DNA of 18,914 nucleotides from JAAYCI01 sp031548875 (GTDB lineage: Bacteria > Bacillota > Clostridia > Oscillospirales > Ruminococcaceae). The stretch's first letter is position 1, and each line of letters starts with the position of its first letter. Of the stretch, positions 1-6,286 are shown in pieces. The notes beneath the pieces are model-generated. The model was not told the origin of the DNA and ran no database searches. It saw nothing but the letters and a program-made list of their open reading frames with translations. The position numbers and the translations under genes were made by a program. The DNA lies in assembly GCA_031548875.1 (NCBI GenBank), contig JAVBQQ010000074.1:1-18914 (forward strand), written 5' to 3'.

Positions 1-282
1 GCCTTGACAACCGATGGTTTCCTCGCCATCGTGCGCAAGTACACCCGCGCCCGCAAGCTGACGCCCCGGATGCTGAATGAACTGGTGGAGCGCATCGAGG
101 TAAGTCACGCCGAGAAGGTGGACGGCGTACACGTCCAGCGCATCACCATCCATTACAACTGCATCGGCACTATTGACATTCCCACAGAACTGGACTTGCC
201 CGTGCCTGACGTGGTGGTGAACACCCGCAAGGGCGTGATGGTGGCCTACGAGCCGGGAAAGGCGGTGGAGCAAATTGCCTGA
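1..282 (+). CDS. Large serine recombinase, C-terminal fragment (DUF4368-like)
   Basis: This is the last 93 codons of a gene that starts upstream of the window; frame 1 is open from base 1 to the TGA at 280-282. The residues around FLAIVRKYTRARKLTP and LNELVERIEV, followed by a beta-rich stretch containing ITIHYNCIGTIDIP, resemble the C-terminal DUF4368 region of large serine recombinases from Firmicutes integrative elements. In such proteins an N-terminal resolvase domain cuts and rejoins DNA, and the C-terminal part helps recognise the attachment sites. The catalytic domain is not in the window, so activity cannot be judged. The 3' end overlaps the next recombinase gene by 8 bases, suggesting coupled translation. 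Confidence 0.75.
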   Translation, partial: ALTTDGFLAIVRKYTRARKLTPRMLNELVERIEVSHAEKVDGVHVQRITIHYNCIGTIDIPTELDLPVPDVVVNTRKGVMVAYEPGKAVEQIA

Positions 283-742
283 CAACAAGCCAAGGTGCGC
301 CATCTACTGCCGGGTGGCGCGTGACGACGAAGAAGCCCCCGGCGCGGCCATTGAACAGCAGCGGCAAATCATTTTGGCGTATGCACGGAAGATGGGCTAC
401 ATCGAAACCGCCGAATACCTCGACAATGGGTACAGCGGCCTAACCGCAGAGCGCCCCGCTTTTGCCAAGCTGAACGCTGACATTGAAGCGGGGCGGGTGG
501 ATGTGGTTATAGCCAAAGACCCCAGCCGTTTTTGGCGGGATTTTGCCCACAGCGGCCAGTGGTACAGCCACATGGACAAAAAAGGCGTGACGGTGCTTTG
601 CTATGACACACCGGGTTTTCAGCAAGGTATGCGGGAAATGTGCAACGAGATTACGCCACTGTTCAAGCGCAAAAAGAAAAAGCAGGTACGGCATACTGTG
701 CGCACGCCGCCCCCGCAATCCAAAGGCCACAAAGCCCGGTGA
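275..742 (+). CDS. Small resolvase-domain protein lacking the catalytic serine
   Basis: A 155-residue protein with a TTG start at 275-277, inside the end of the preceding recombinase gene and preceded by GGTGGAG. The N-terminal 115 residues match the serine-recombinase (resolvase) fold: AIYCRVARDDEE (about 9-20), DNGYSG (50-55), RPAF (60-63) and the arginine motif KDPSRFWRD (81-89). The active-site serine that normally follows the CRV/YxRV strand is Ala15 here, so strand cleavage by this subunit is not expected. The long C-terminal DNA-binding region of large recombinases is absent. The tail is short and basic (KRKKKK at 131-136). It may be a regulatory partner or directionality factor for the overlapping recombinase, or a decayed copy. 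The fold is well supported; the role is inference. Confidence 0.75.
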   Translation: MPDNKPRCAIYCRVARDDEEAPGAAIEQQRQIILAYARKMGYIETAEYLDNGYSGLTAERPAFAKLNADIEAGRVDVVIAKDPSRFWRDFAHSGQWYSHMDKKGVTVLCYDTPGFQQGMREMCNEITPLFKRKKKKQVRHTVRTPPPQSKGHKAR

Positions 743-800
743 CAAAAAGAAAGTGGATAACCTTACAACCCCGAAACTCGGTTGCTGTAAGATTATCCAC
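743..800 (-). terminator. Intrinsic terminator of tRNA-Leu
   Basis: Arms GTGGATAACCTTACA (753-767) and TGTAAGATTATCCAC (786-800) pair at 14 of 15 positions, and the stem continues through AACC/GGTT around a small loop. Read on the minus strand, the hairpin begins two bases after the tRNA CCA and is followed by TTTCTTTTTG (752-743), the T-tract of a rho-independent terminator. In the plus direction there is no T-tract, so it would not be an efficient intrinsic terminator for the recombinase genes. Confidence 0.75.
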
Positions 801-802
801 AC

Positions 803-887
803 TGGTGCGGAAGACGGGACTTGAACCCGTACGCCATAAGACACACGCCCCTCAAACGTGCCTGTCTGCCGATTCCAGCACTTCCGC
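803..887 (-). tRNA. tRNA-Leu (anticodon GAG)
   Basis: Reverse complement runs from GCGGAAG (887-881) to CTTCCGC-A-CCA. The acceptor stem pairs perfectly, with discriminator A and an encoded CCA. The anticodon stem is CACGT/GCGTG around loop TTGAGGG, giving anticodon GAG, which reads CUC and CUU. A long variable arm (TGTC-TTAT-GGCG) marks it as a class II tRNA, and the T arm is ACGGG-TTCAAGT-CCCGT. Length is 85 nt, normal for tRNA-Leu. It has its own promoter upstream and its own terminator downstream. The 3' end faces the mobile element. Confidence 0.96.
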
Positions 888-894
888 CTATAGC

Positions 895-924
895 GCGGCA
901 GCTTTGGCTATGCAAAGCTGCCGC
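895..924 (-). repeat. Perfect 12-bp inverted repeat in the tRNA-Leu leader
   Basis: GCGGCAGCTTTG (895-906) and CAAAGCTGCCGC (913-924) pair perfectly around a 6-base loop. It lies between the tRNA promoter and the mature tRNA 5' end, starting almost at the predicted transcription start (about 925). No T-tract follows on either strand, so it is unlikely to be a classical terminator for the upstream gene. It could be a processing or stability element of the tRNA precursor, or a protein-binding palindrome. Confidence 0.8.
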
Positions 925-931
925 GAAGTAG

Positions 932-961
932 ATTTTATCACACAACCCCTCGCAAAGTCAA
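932..961 (-). promoter_or_regulatory. Promoter of tRNA-Leu
   Basis: On the minus strand TTGACT (961-956) is followed after 18 bases by TAAAAT (937-932). It starts 7 bases after the stop codon of the P-loop NTPase gene and sits about 45 bases upstream of the mature tRNA. No other minus-strand start is nearby, so it most likely drives the tRNA. Confidence 0.7.
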
Positions 962-968
962 CCGGGGT

Positions 969-1373
969 TCACAGGTATTTGCGCACGCCTTCGGGCAGGG
1001 TTTCTTCGTCGGAGGAAACGGTAATGGTGAACCGGACATTCTCGCCGGCCAGCTCCTCCAGCCGGTCGATGAGGTTGCCCAGGCCCACCAGATCTTTTTC
1101 GCCGATCTTCAGGATGCCATCCACATACAGGTCTGTGATATCATAGTTGCCGGCCAAGATGCCCGCAATAAAGCCATACAGCGTATCGTACCCGTGTATC
1201 TTGTATTCTTCCATGTCGATCAATCGGCATTTATGGTCCAGGTCGTATGTCAGTTTCATTCCTTTTTCGATGCAGACCACATTCCCGTCCGCTGTGCTCA
1301 CGGACTTGTTGATCAGGTCGACCATCTGTTTGGTTTTGCCGGAACCTCTGCTGCCAACAATGAGTGTGACCAT
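969..1373 (-). CDS. Small P-loop NTPase of unknown function
   Basis: A 134-residue protein. The start is the ATG at 1373-1371 because CGGAGG lies 8 bases upstream and the Walker A motif follows at once: MVTLIVGSRGSGKT, with GSRGSGKT at residues 7-14. A hydrophobic strand ending LYVDG (about 94-98) could serve as Walker B, and a strand FTITVSS near the C-terminus resembles a sensor position. No other domain or membrane segment is seen. The family appears to be a clostridial hypothetical ATP-binding protein; no function is claimed. It lies 67 bases downstream of pgi in the same direction with no terminator between, so it is probably co-transcribed with pgi. Confidence 0.85.
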   Translation of the reverse strand: MVTLIVGSRGSGKTKQMVDLINKSVSTADGNVVCIEKGMKLTYDLDHKCRLIDMEEYKIHGYDTLYGFIAGILAGNYDITDLYVDGILKIGEKDLVGLGNLIDRLEELAGENVRFTITVSSDEETLPEGVRKYL

Positions 1374-1440
1374 GTGTAGTACCTCCGTATATTTGTTCCG
1401 CACCGGCCGGCTTTCACCGCCGCCGCGCGCGGTTAGCAAC

Positions 1441-2787
1441 CTATTCCAGCGCCGCAAGGCGCGCCTGCAGGCCTTGCTGTTGTTGTTCATAGCCCGGCTT
1501 GCCCAAGAGCGCGAACATGTTCTTCTTGTAGCTCTCCACGCCCGGCTGGTCGAAGGGGTTCACCCCCAAAAGGTAGCCGGAAATGGCGCACGCCTTCTCC
1601 ATAAAATAGATGAGGTAGCCCACCTGCTCCGCCTGCAGAGAGGACAGCTCCAAGCTCATCACCGGCACCCCGCCGTCCGAATGGGCCAGCAGCGTGCCCT
1701 GCATGGCCATGCGGTTCACAAGGCTCACCGGCCGGCCGGCCAAAAAGCTCAGGCCGTCGCCGTCGTCCCCCGGCGGGATGAGCATATCCGTGCGCGGCGC
1801 CCGCACATCCACCACCGTCTCGAACAAAAACCGCCCGCCGTCCTGGATATACTGCCCCATCGAGTGCAGGTCGGTGGAGAAGATGACACTGGCCGGAAAG
1901 ATACCCTTGCCGTCCTTGCCCTCGCTCTCGCCAAACAATTGCTTGTACCACTCGTTCATCATGGCGAAGTCCGGTTCGTAGCAGGCCAGCAACTCTACCG
2001 TTTTGCCCTTGCGTGCCAAGATGTTGCGCACCGCCGCCCAGCGGTAACAGTCGTTCCGCTCGTCGCACACGGAGAGGGTCTCCATCGCCTCGCCCGCACC
2101 GGCCAACAGGGCGCCAATACCCACCCCGGCCACGGCAATGGGCAACAGGCCCACCGCCGTGAGCACCGAGTACCGGCCGCCCACGTCGTCCGGCACTACG
2201 AAAGTCTCGTAGCCCTCGCTGTCGGCCAGCGCTTTCAGCGTGCCTTTCGCTTTGTCCGTGGTGGCGTAGATGCGCTGCCGCGCGCCCTCCCTGCCGTATT
2301 TTTCTTCCAGCAGGCCGCGGAAGACACGGAACGCGACGGCAGGCTCTGTGGTGGTGCCCGATTTGGAGATGATATTGACCGAGAAATCCCGGCCCTCACA
2401 GGCGGCGACAATATCGCCCAAAGCGGCGGGGCTGACGGCGTTTCCGGCGAAAAAAATCTGCGGCGTGCCGGAGCAGGTGAGGTTGTACTGCGCCGATTTC
2501 ACCGCCTCGATGACCGCCCGCGCCCCCAGATAGGAGCCGCCGATCCCGATGACCACCAGCACATCACTGTTTCCCTGTATCCTGGCCGCCGCATCCTGGA
2601 TGCGTGCAAATTCAGTTTTGTCATAGTCGTGCGGCAGGGTGAGCCACCCTGTAAAATCGCTTCCCGGGCCCCGGCCCTCGTGCAGCAGGCCGTGCGCCGT
2701 CGCCACTGCGGGCATCAACGCGGCCACCTCATCCTCGCGCAGGTATCCCGCTTTTTGCATAAGGCCGGTGTTCAAGCAAACGCCCAA
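1441..2787 (-). CDS. pgi: Glucose-6-phosphate isomerase
   Basis: Cytosolic enzyme interconverting glucose 6-phosphate and fructose 6-phosphate in glycolysis and gluconeogenesis. The 448-residue length fits the roughly 450-residue Firmicutes form. Visible family motifs are VVIGIGGSYLGARA (phosphosugar site, about 78-91), SKSGTTTEPA (about 140-149), NEWYKQLFGESEGK with the catalytic Glu, the STDLHSMGQ segment with the catalytic His, and SYKKNMFAL near the C-terminus with the catalytic Lys. The start is taken as TTG (2787-2785): no in-frame ATG fits, and the N-terminal residues VCLNTG resemble the usual family start. GGGGTG lies about 10 bases upstream. A promoter lies about 120 bases upstream. 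The stop codon is TAG. Confidence 0.96.
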   Translation of the reverse strand: MGVCLNTGLMQKAGYLREDEVAALMPAVATAHGLLHEGRGPGSDFTGWLTLPHDYDKTEFARIQDAAARIQGNSDVLVVIGIGGSYLGARAVIEAVKSAQYNLTCSGTPQIFFAGNAVSPAALGDIVAACEGRDFSVNIISKSGTTTEPAVAFRVFRGLLEEKYGREGARQRIYATTDKAKGTLKALADSEGYETFVVPDDVGGRYSVLTAVGLLPIAVAGVGIGALLAGAGEAMETLSVCDERNDCYRWAAVRNILARKGKTVELLACYEPDFAMMNEWYKQLFGESEGKDGKGIFPASVIFSTDLHSMGQYIQDGGRFLFETVVDVRAPRTDMLIPPGDDGDGLSFLAGRPVSLVNRMAMQGTLLAHSDGGVPVMSLELSSLQAEQVGYLIYFMEKACAISGYLLGVNPFDQPGVESYKKNMFALLGKPGYEQQQQGLQARLAALE

Positions 2788-2907
2788 CGCCCATCACCCC
2801 AATCGGCCGATATTGCCGGACCATTCAAAACAGATGCGCCAGACGGCGCAAACCCCCGCCCAGAAACCGGATGGAAAATGCCGCCCGCGCTTCGAATCTC
2901 TAGTCCC

Positions 2908-2937
2908 ATTTTACCTTCTGGGCGGCACCACTGTCAA
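2908..2937 (-). promoter_or_regulatory. Promoter of pgi
   Basis: On the minus strand TTGACA (2937-2932) is followed after 18 bases by TAAAAT (2913-2908), close to the housekeeping sigma consensus. It lies between the stop of mtaB (2991) and the pgi start, giving a leader of about 110 bases. A short GCGCC/GGCGC hairpin sits in the leader, too weak to call a regulator. Confidence 0.75.
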
Positions 2938-2990
2938 GCAAAGCGGGCCCCTGTAAGGGCCAAAGAGGGCGCGTTATTTTTGTGCAGGAT

Positions 2991-4328
2991 TCATGATATT
3001 TCGCTTGATTGTGTCTCGTCCGGCAAAGAGACCCCCACATCCCCCGCCAGAAAGGCCGCCACACGCTCGCCGTCGAAGGCGCCCAGCGTAATATCCACCA
3101 CGTCTCCCTGCGCAGCGCCCGGCGCGCGCACAGCCACCGGGATATAGCTTGCAGTGTAGCCGGTGAACCTCCCGTCCGGCAGCGGTTTTTCCAGCAACAC
3201 CTGCTCATGCCCGCCCCCCAAACTCCGCCGGGCGATCCATTCCGCACGCACCCCGTCCGCCAGTTTTTGCAGGTGCGCCGCGCGGCGGGTGCGCTCGGCC
3301 TTGGGCAGCTGCCCCTCGAACGCCGCCGCCGGCGTACCCGGCCGGGGCGAAAACGGGAACACGTGCACCTTCAAAAAATCCATCTCTTGTACGAACGCCG
3401 CGCTCTCCTCAAAGTCCGCCCCGCTCTCCCCAGGGAAGCCCACGATCACATCGGTGGTGAGCGACGCGCCCGGGATGGCCGCCCGCAGCGCCCCAGCCAC
3501 CGCGCGATAACGCGTGGTGGTATACGGCCGGCGCATGCGGCGCAGCGTCTCGTCGCAGCCGCTTTGCAGGCTGAGGTGAAAATGCCCGCACAGCTTCGGC
3601 TGGGCGGCAAACCGGGCAATGCTCTCCTCGTCCAGCAGGTCCGGGTCCAGGCTGGAGAGCCGGATGCGCCGCACACCCTCGATGTGCGCCACCTTGTCCA
3701 CGATGTCGGCAAGATTCGTGCCGCTGTCGCGGCCGTAGCTGGGCAGGCTGATGCCGGTGAACACCACCTCCGCGCGGCCCTGCGCCGCATGCATCGCCAC
3801 CTCGGCCAGGATGCTGTCCTCCGCCCGGCTGCGCACGGGCCCGCGCGCAGTGGGAATGATGCAGTAAGCGCAGCGGCGGTTGCACCCGTCCTCGATCTTC
3901 ACGAAGGCGCGGGTCCGCTCAGGGCTGTGGGCGGCAGGCAGTTCCTCAAAACTGCTCTGGGCGGGCAGCAGGTCCACCACCCGCTGGCCGGTGGCCAAAA
4001 AGTCCTCCAGATGGTACAACAGGCGGCCGCGCGCAGCGGTGCCCGTCACCACGTCGGCCTGCAGCGCAAGCGCCTCCTGCGGGAAAGCCTGCGGGAAGCA
4101 CCCGGTGAGCACGGTAACGGCCGACGGGTTCTGGCGCCTGGCCCGGTGCAGCCAGCGCCTGCTTTTCGCGTCGCCCTCCGCTGTCACCGTGCAGCTGTTC
4201 ACGACGTAAACGTCCGCCGCGGCCGTGGCTGCCACGATCTCATAGCCCGCGTCGCAGAACATCTGCTCCAGTGCCGCGCTCTCGTTCTGGTTCACCTTGC
4301 ATCCCAGTGTGTAAAATGCCGCCCTCAA
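2991..4328 (-). CDS. mtaB: tRNA t6A37 methylthiotransferase MtaB
   Basis: Radical SAM enzyme that adds a methylthio group to t6A at position 37 of ANN-decoding tRNAs, giving ms2t6A. The 445 residues show the three-domain layout: an N-terminal MTTase domain with cluster cysteines Cys10, Cys46 and Cys77 (TLGCKVNQNE is the MtaB/YqeV signature); a radical SAM domain with CNRRCAYC (Cys149, Cys153, Cys156); and a C-terminal TRAM RNA-binding domain from about residue 375. The start is TTG at 4328-4326, because the nearest ATG is out of frame and stops at once, while AAGGAAGGG lies just upstream. It is 47 bases after mscL, same strand, probably one transcript. Confidence 0.95.
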   Translation of the reverse strand: MRAAFYTLGCKVNQNESAALEQMFCDAGYEIVAATAAADVYVVNSCTVTAEGDAKSRRWLHRARRQNPSAVTVLTGCFPQAFPQEALALQADVVTGTAARGRLLYHLEDFLATGQRVVDLLPAQSSFEELPAAHSPERTRAFVKIEDGCNRRCAYCIIPTARGPVRSRAEDSILAEVAMHAAQGRAEVVFTGISLPSYGRDSGTNLADIVDKVAHIEGVRRIRLSSLDPDLLDEESIARFAAQPKLCGHFHLSLQSGCDETLRRMRRPYTTTRYRAVAGALRAAIPGASLTTDVIVGFPGESGADFEESAAFVQEMDFLKVHVFPFSPRPGTPAAAFEGQLPKAERTRRAAHLQKLADGVRAEWIARRSLGGGHEQVLLEKPLPDGRFTGYTASYIPVAVRAPGAAQGDVVDITLGAFDGERVAAFLAGDVGVSLPDETQSSEIS

Positions 4329-4375
4329 TCCATTCCCTTCCTTTGCATGGGGTCATTCGAGTTTCGCGCAAGTAT

Positions 4376-4804
4376 TCAGATCAACGGCGCATCGGCCGCC
4401 TCCAATTGGGTGGTGCAGTTGGGGCAGCGGGTTGCCTTCGCGGGGATATCCGTGCAGCAGAAGGGGCACACCTTGGTGGTGGGCTCCTCTTCCGCCGCCG
4501 GTTTTTTGCCGATCGAGGACAGGCGGTTCATCCCCTTCACCAGCAGGAAAACGACGAGCGCCGTGATGACAAAGCTGATGACGGCCGTGATGAACGCCCC
4601 GTAGGTGAAGTTGACACCCAGTACTTCCGCGTGCAGCGAATCGAAATTGGCGCCGGTGAACAGCCCGATGATGGGCGAGATGATGTTGTCGGTGAGCGAT
4701 GTTACCACCGCGCCGAACGCGGCGCCGATGATGACGCCGACCGCCAGGTCCATCACGTTGCCTCGCAGGGCGAACTCTTTAAATTCCGCAAAAAACTTTT
4801 TCAT
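4376..4804 (-). CDS. mscL: Large-conductance mechanosensitive channel with C-terminal zinc ribbon
   Basis: Membrane channel that opens under membrane tension to release solutes during hypo-osmotic shock. Of the 142 residues, MKKFFAEFKEFALRGNVMDLAVGVIIGAAFG is the conserved N-terminal amphipathic helix and first transmembrane helix (about 15-45). A second helix spans about 67-92. The C-terminus carries a rubredoxin-like zinc ribbon, CPFC (113-116) and CPNC (127-130), instead of only the usual helical bundle. AGAAGGGATG lies upstream of the ATG. A weak TATAGA at about 20 bases further upstream could be a -10, but no good -35 accompanies it. Confidence 0.96.
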   Translation of the reverse strand: MKKFFAEFKEFALRGNVMDLAVGVIIGAAFGAVVTSLTDNIISPIIGLFTGANFDSLHAEVLGVNFTYGAFITAVISFVITALVVFLLVKGMNRLSSIGKKPAAEEEPTTKVCPFCCTDIPAKATRCPNCTTQLEAADAPLI

Positions 4805-4933
4805 ACGAACACATCCCTTCTAGCTTCTATATCCGAGCCTGCCGGTTTTGTGGCGTGCGCTCCCCCGGCGCAAGGCACAAAGCCGGCGCTCAATCTCACT
4901 GCTTCAGGCCCTGCCATGCGGCCATCCCGGCGT

Positions 4934-5164
4934 TCAGTTCTCCTCGTCGCCGTTTTTCAGCAGGATGCCCAGCATATCGGCCACGCCCTGGCGGCGCTCC
5001 TTTGCGCGTTCCTCCGCCAGCACAAACTTGCCACGCGTGTACAACAGCATGTCGCCAGATTTCGCCCCATCGGGCAGCATCCACACCGGTATCTCCATTG
5101 GCTTTTCGTCCTCGCCGATCAGCATTGCCTGCCCCTGCACGATGCGGTCGATGGAAAAATACAT
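4934..5164 (-). CDS. DUF3006 family protein
   Basis: A small 76-residue protein beginning MYFSIDRIVQGQAMLIGEDE, with the IDRI start, the PVWMLPDGAKSGDML core and the acidic/basic helical end typical of DUF3006. The ATG at 5164-5162 was chosen over an upstream start because AGGAGG lies 5 bases before it. DUF3006 proteins are often encoded beside ComEC-like metallo-beta-lactamase proteins, as here; their biochemical role is unknown. A beta-barrel-like fold is expected from the short length and alternating hydrophobic pattern, which is inference. It lies 75 bases downstream of the MBL gene on the same strand. Confidence 0.85.
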   Translation of the reverse strand: MYFSIDRIVQGQAMLIGEDEKPMEIPVWMLPDGAKSGDMLLYTRGKFVLAEERAKERRQGVADMLGILLKNGDEEN

Positions 5165-5239
5165 GGCTGCCTCCTGTCCTGTGCCAAACTGTGTCTTCAA
5201 AAGTGCGTCCTGCAGTTGCATGCCCATTCGGGGCCGGCC

Positions 5240-6286
5240 TTATGCGGCTTTTTTTGCACCGTTTTGGGCGGCGACCGCCGTGGAGGTGTGCATCTTTCCG
5301 TCCGCGGCCGCCCACGCCACCACCGAGCCGTCTGTGTCGGTGCGCAACACCCGCATGCCCAGTTCTTCGAACCGCTGCAGCACCTCGCGGTGGGGGTGCC
5401 CATAGCTGTTGCCCGCCCCGCAGCATATGACGGCCACCTCGGGCTGCACGGCCTCCAAAAACGCCTGCGTGTTGCTGGTAGTGCTGCCGTGGTGGGCGGC
5501 TTTGTACAGGTTTGCCCGCACCGAAACGCCCGCCGCCAGCAGTTCCTTTTCATCCGCTTTCTCGCCGTCGCCTGTGTCCAGGAAGCGCAGCTTGCCGCTG
5601 ACAAACAGCAGCGCCGGGCTAAGCAGGTTGTAGTTGTCGTCGGTATCCACGCCGTCGGCCAGCACGCTAAGCATACCAGCGCCCAGCGAGTATTCGTCTC
5701 CGGCGCGCATCGTCTTGGCCGAAAGGCCCTTGTCCACCATCGCCTGTAGCAGTTTTTCGAACGTGGCCGTGGTGGGGTAGGGCGCCTTGTCCAGGTCGGG
5801 CAGCAGCACCGTCCCGATGGGGTACGCCTCCACAACCGCCCGCATGCCGCCGATGTGGTCTGCGTGCGGGTGGGTCATCACCACATAGCGGAAGGCATCC
5901 ACCCCCGCCGCCTTCAGGTAAGCCAACAGGCCATCCTGCCCTTCGGGCGGGCCTGCGTCCAGCAGCGCCCACTCGCCGCCGTCCTCCAGCAGCACGGCGT
6001 CACCCTGCCCCACGTCGATAAAGTGCACATGGGCCGTCGTATTTTGCGCGCTTCCGCCCGCACTCTGTTCCGGGCGGGGCTCCTCCGCCGGTGGCACCAC
6101 CGCCGCCTGCTCGATGCCGAACAGGCCGTCCAGGGCGGCCTGCGCGTCCGGGGATGCCAACAGGGCCGCGCCCAGCACACCCACGAGCAGCACGCCCACC
6201 AGCACGCCCGCAACGCCTTTTTGCAGGCCCCGGCGCTGCTTCTTGCCCCGGTGGGCGCTCCCTGTGCCCTTTTTTCCCTGTGCCAT
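5240..6286 (-). CDS. Membrane-anchored ComEC-like metallo-beta-lactamase fold hydrolase
   Basis: A 348-residue protein. A basic N-terminus (about 1-22) is followed by a hydrophobic segment (about 24-46) ending ASPDAQA, a signal anchor or cleavable signal peptide, so the catalytic domain is probably extracellular. After a Pro/Glu-rich spacer, the MBL domain begins at HVHFIDVGQGDAVLL, with THPHADHIGG (metal-binding HxHxDH), LDTGDGE and AAHHGSTTSN. This is the layout of the ComEC C-terminal MBL domain and its stand-alone relatives, some of which are nucleases. The substrate here is unknown. The ATG at 6286 overlaps the upstream stop as TGATG and has GGAGGAGGG in front; a GTG three bases earlier is an alternative start. 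The partner DUF3006 gene follows. Confidence 0.9.
   Translation of the reverse strand: MAQGKKGTGSAHRGKKQRRGLQKGVAGVLVGVLLVGVLGAALLASPDAQAALDGLFGIEQAAVVPPAEEPRPEQSAGGSAQNTTAHVHFIDVGQGDAVLLEDGGEWALLDAGPPEGQDGLLAYLKAAGVDAFRYVVMTHPHADHIGGMRAVVEAYPIGTVLLPDLDKAPYPTTATFEKLLQAMVDKGLSAKTMRAGDEYSLGAGMLSVLADGVDTDDNYNLLSPALLFVSGKLRFLDTGDGEKADEKELLAAGVSVRANLYKAAHHGSTTSNTQAFLEAVQPEVAVICCGAGNSYGHPHREVLQRFEELGMRVLRTDTDGSVVAWAAADGKMHTSTAVAAQNGAKKAA

Larger units (their letters stand above)
1..742. mobile_element. Terminal part of an integrated serine-recombinase element
   Basis: Two overlapping recombinase-family genes run off the left edge and stop 60 bases before the 3' end of a tRNA-Leu gene, after which only housekeeping genes follow. 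Recombinase genes at the extreme end of an element, next to a chromosomal boundary, are typical of Tn4451/Tn5397-like mobilizable or conjugative elements in Clostridia. The other end of the element and its cargo lie outside the window. The exact junction is not visible because no direct repeat can be compared. It is placed at or shortly after the stop of the second recombinase gene, before the tRNA terminator hairpin. Boundary position is inference. Confidence 0.6.

Noticed and set aside
2760..2800. ATG in the pgi leader as the pgi start
   Set aside because: The ATG near 2793 is in a different frame; the in-frame TTG at 2787 gives the expected N-terminus.
2946..2961. GGCCC/GGGCC hairpin after mtaB as a terminator
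   Set aside because: The stem is only 5 bp and lacks a following T-tract on the minus strand, so it cannot be called with confidence.
1147..3147. Long open frame on the plus strand opposite pgi
   Set aside because: It is antisense to the clear pgi gene, has no family resemblance or ribosome binding site, and its composition is that of a GC-rich shadow frame. The same applies to long frames opposite mtaB, ygiQ and ftsK.
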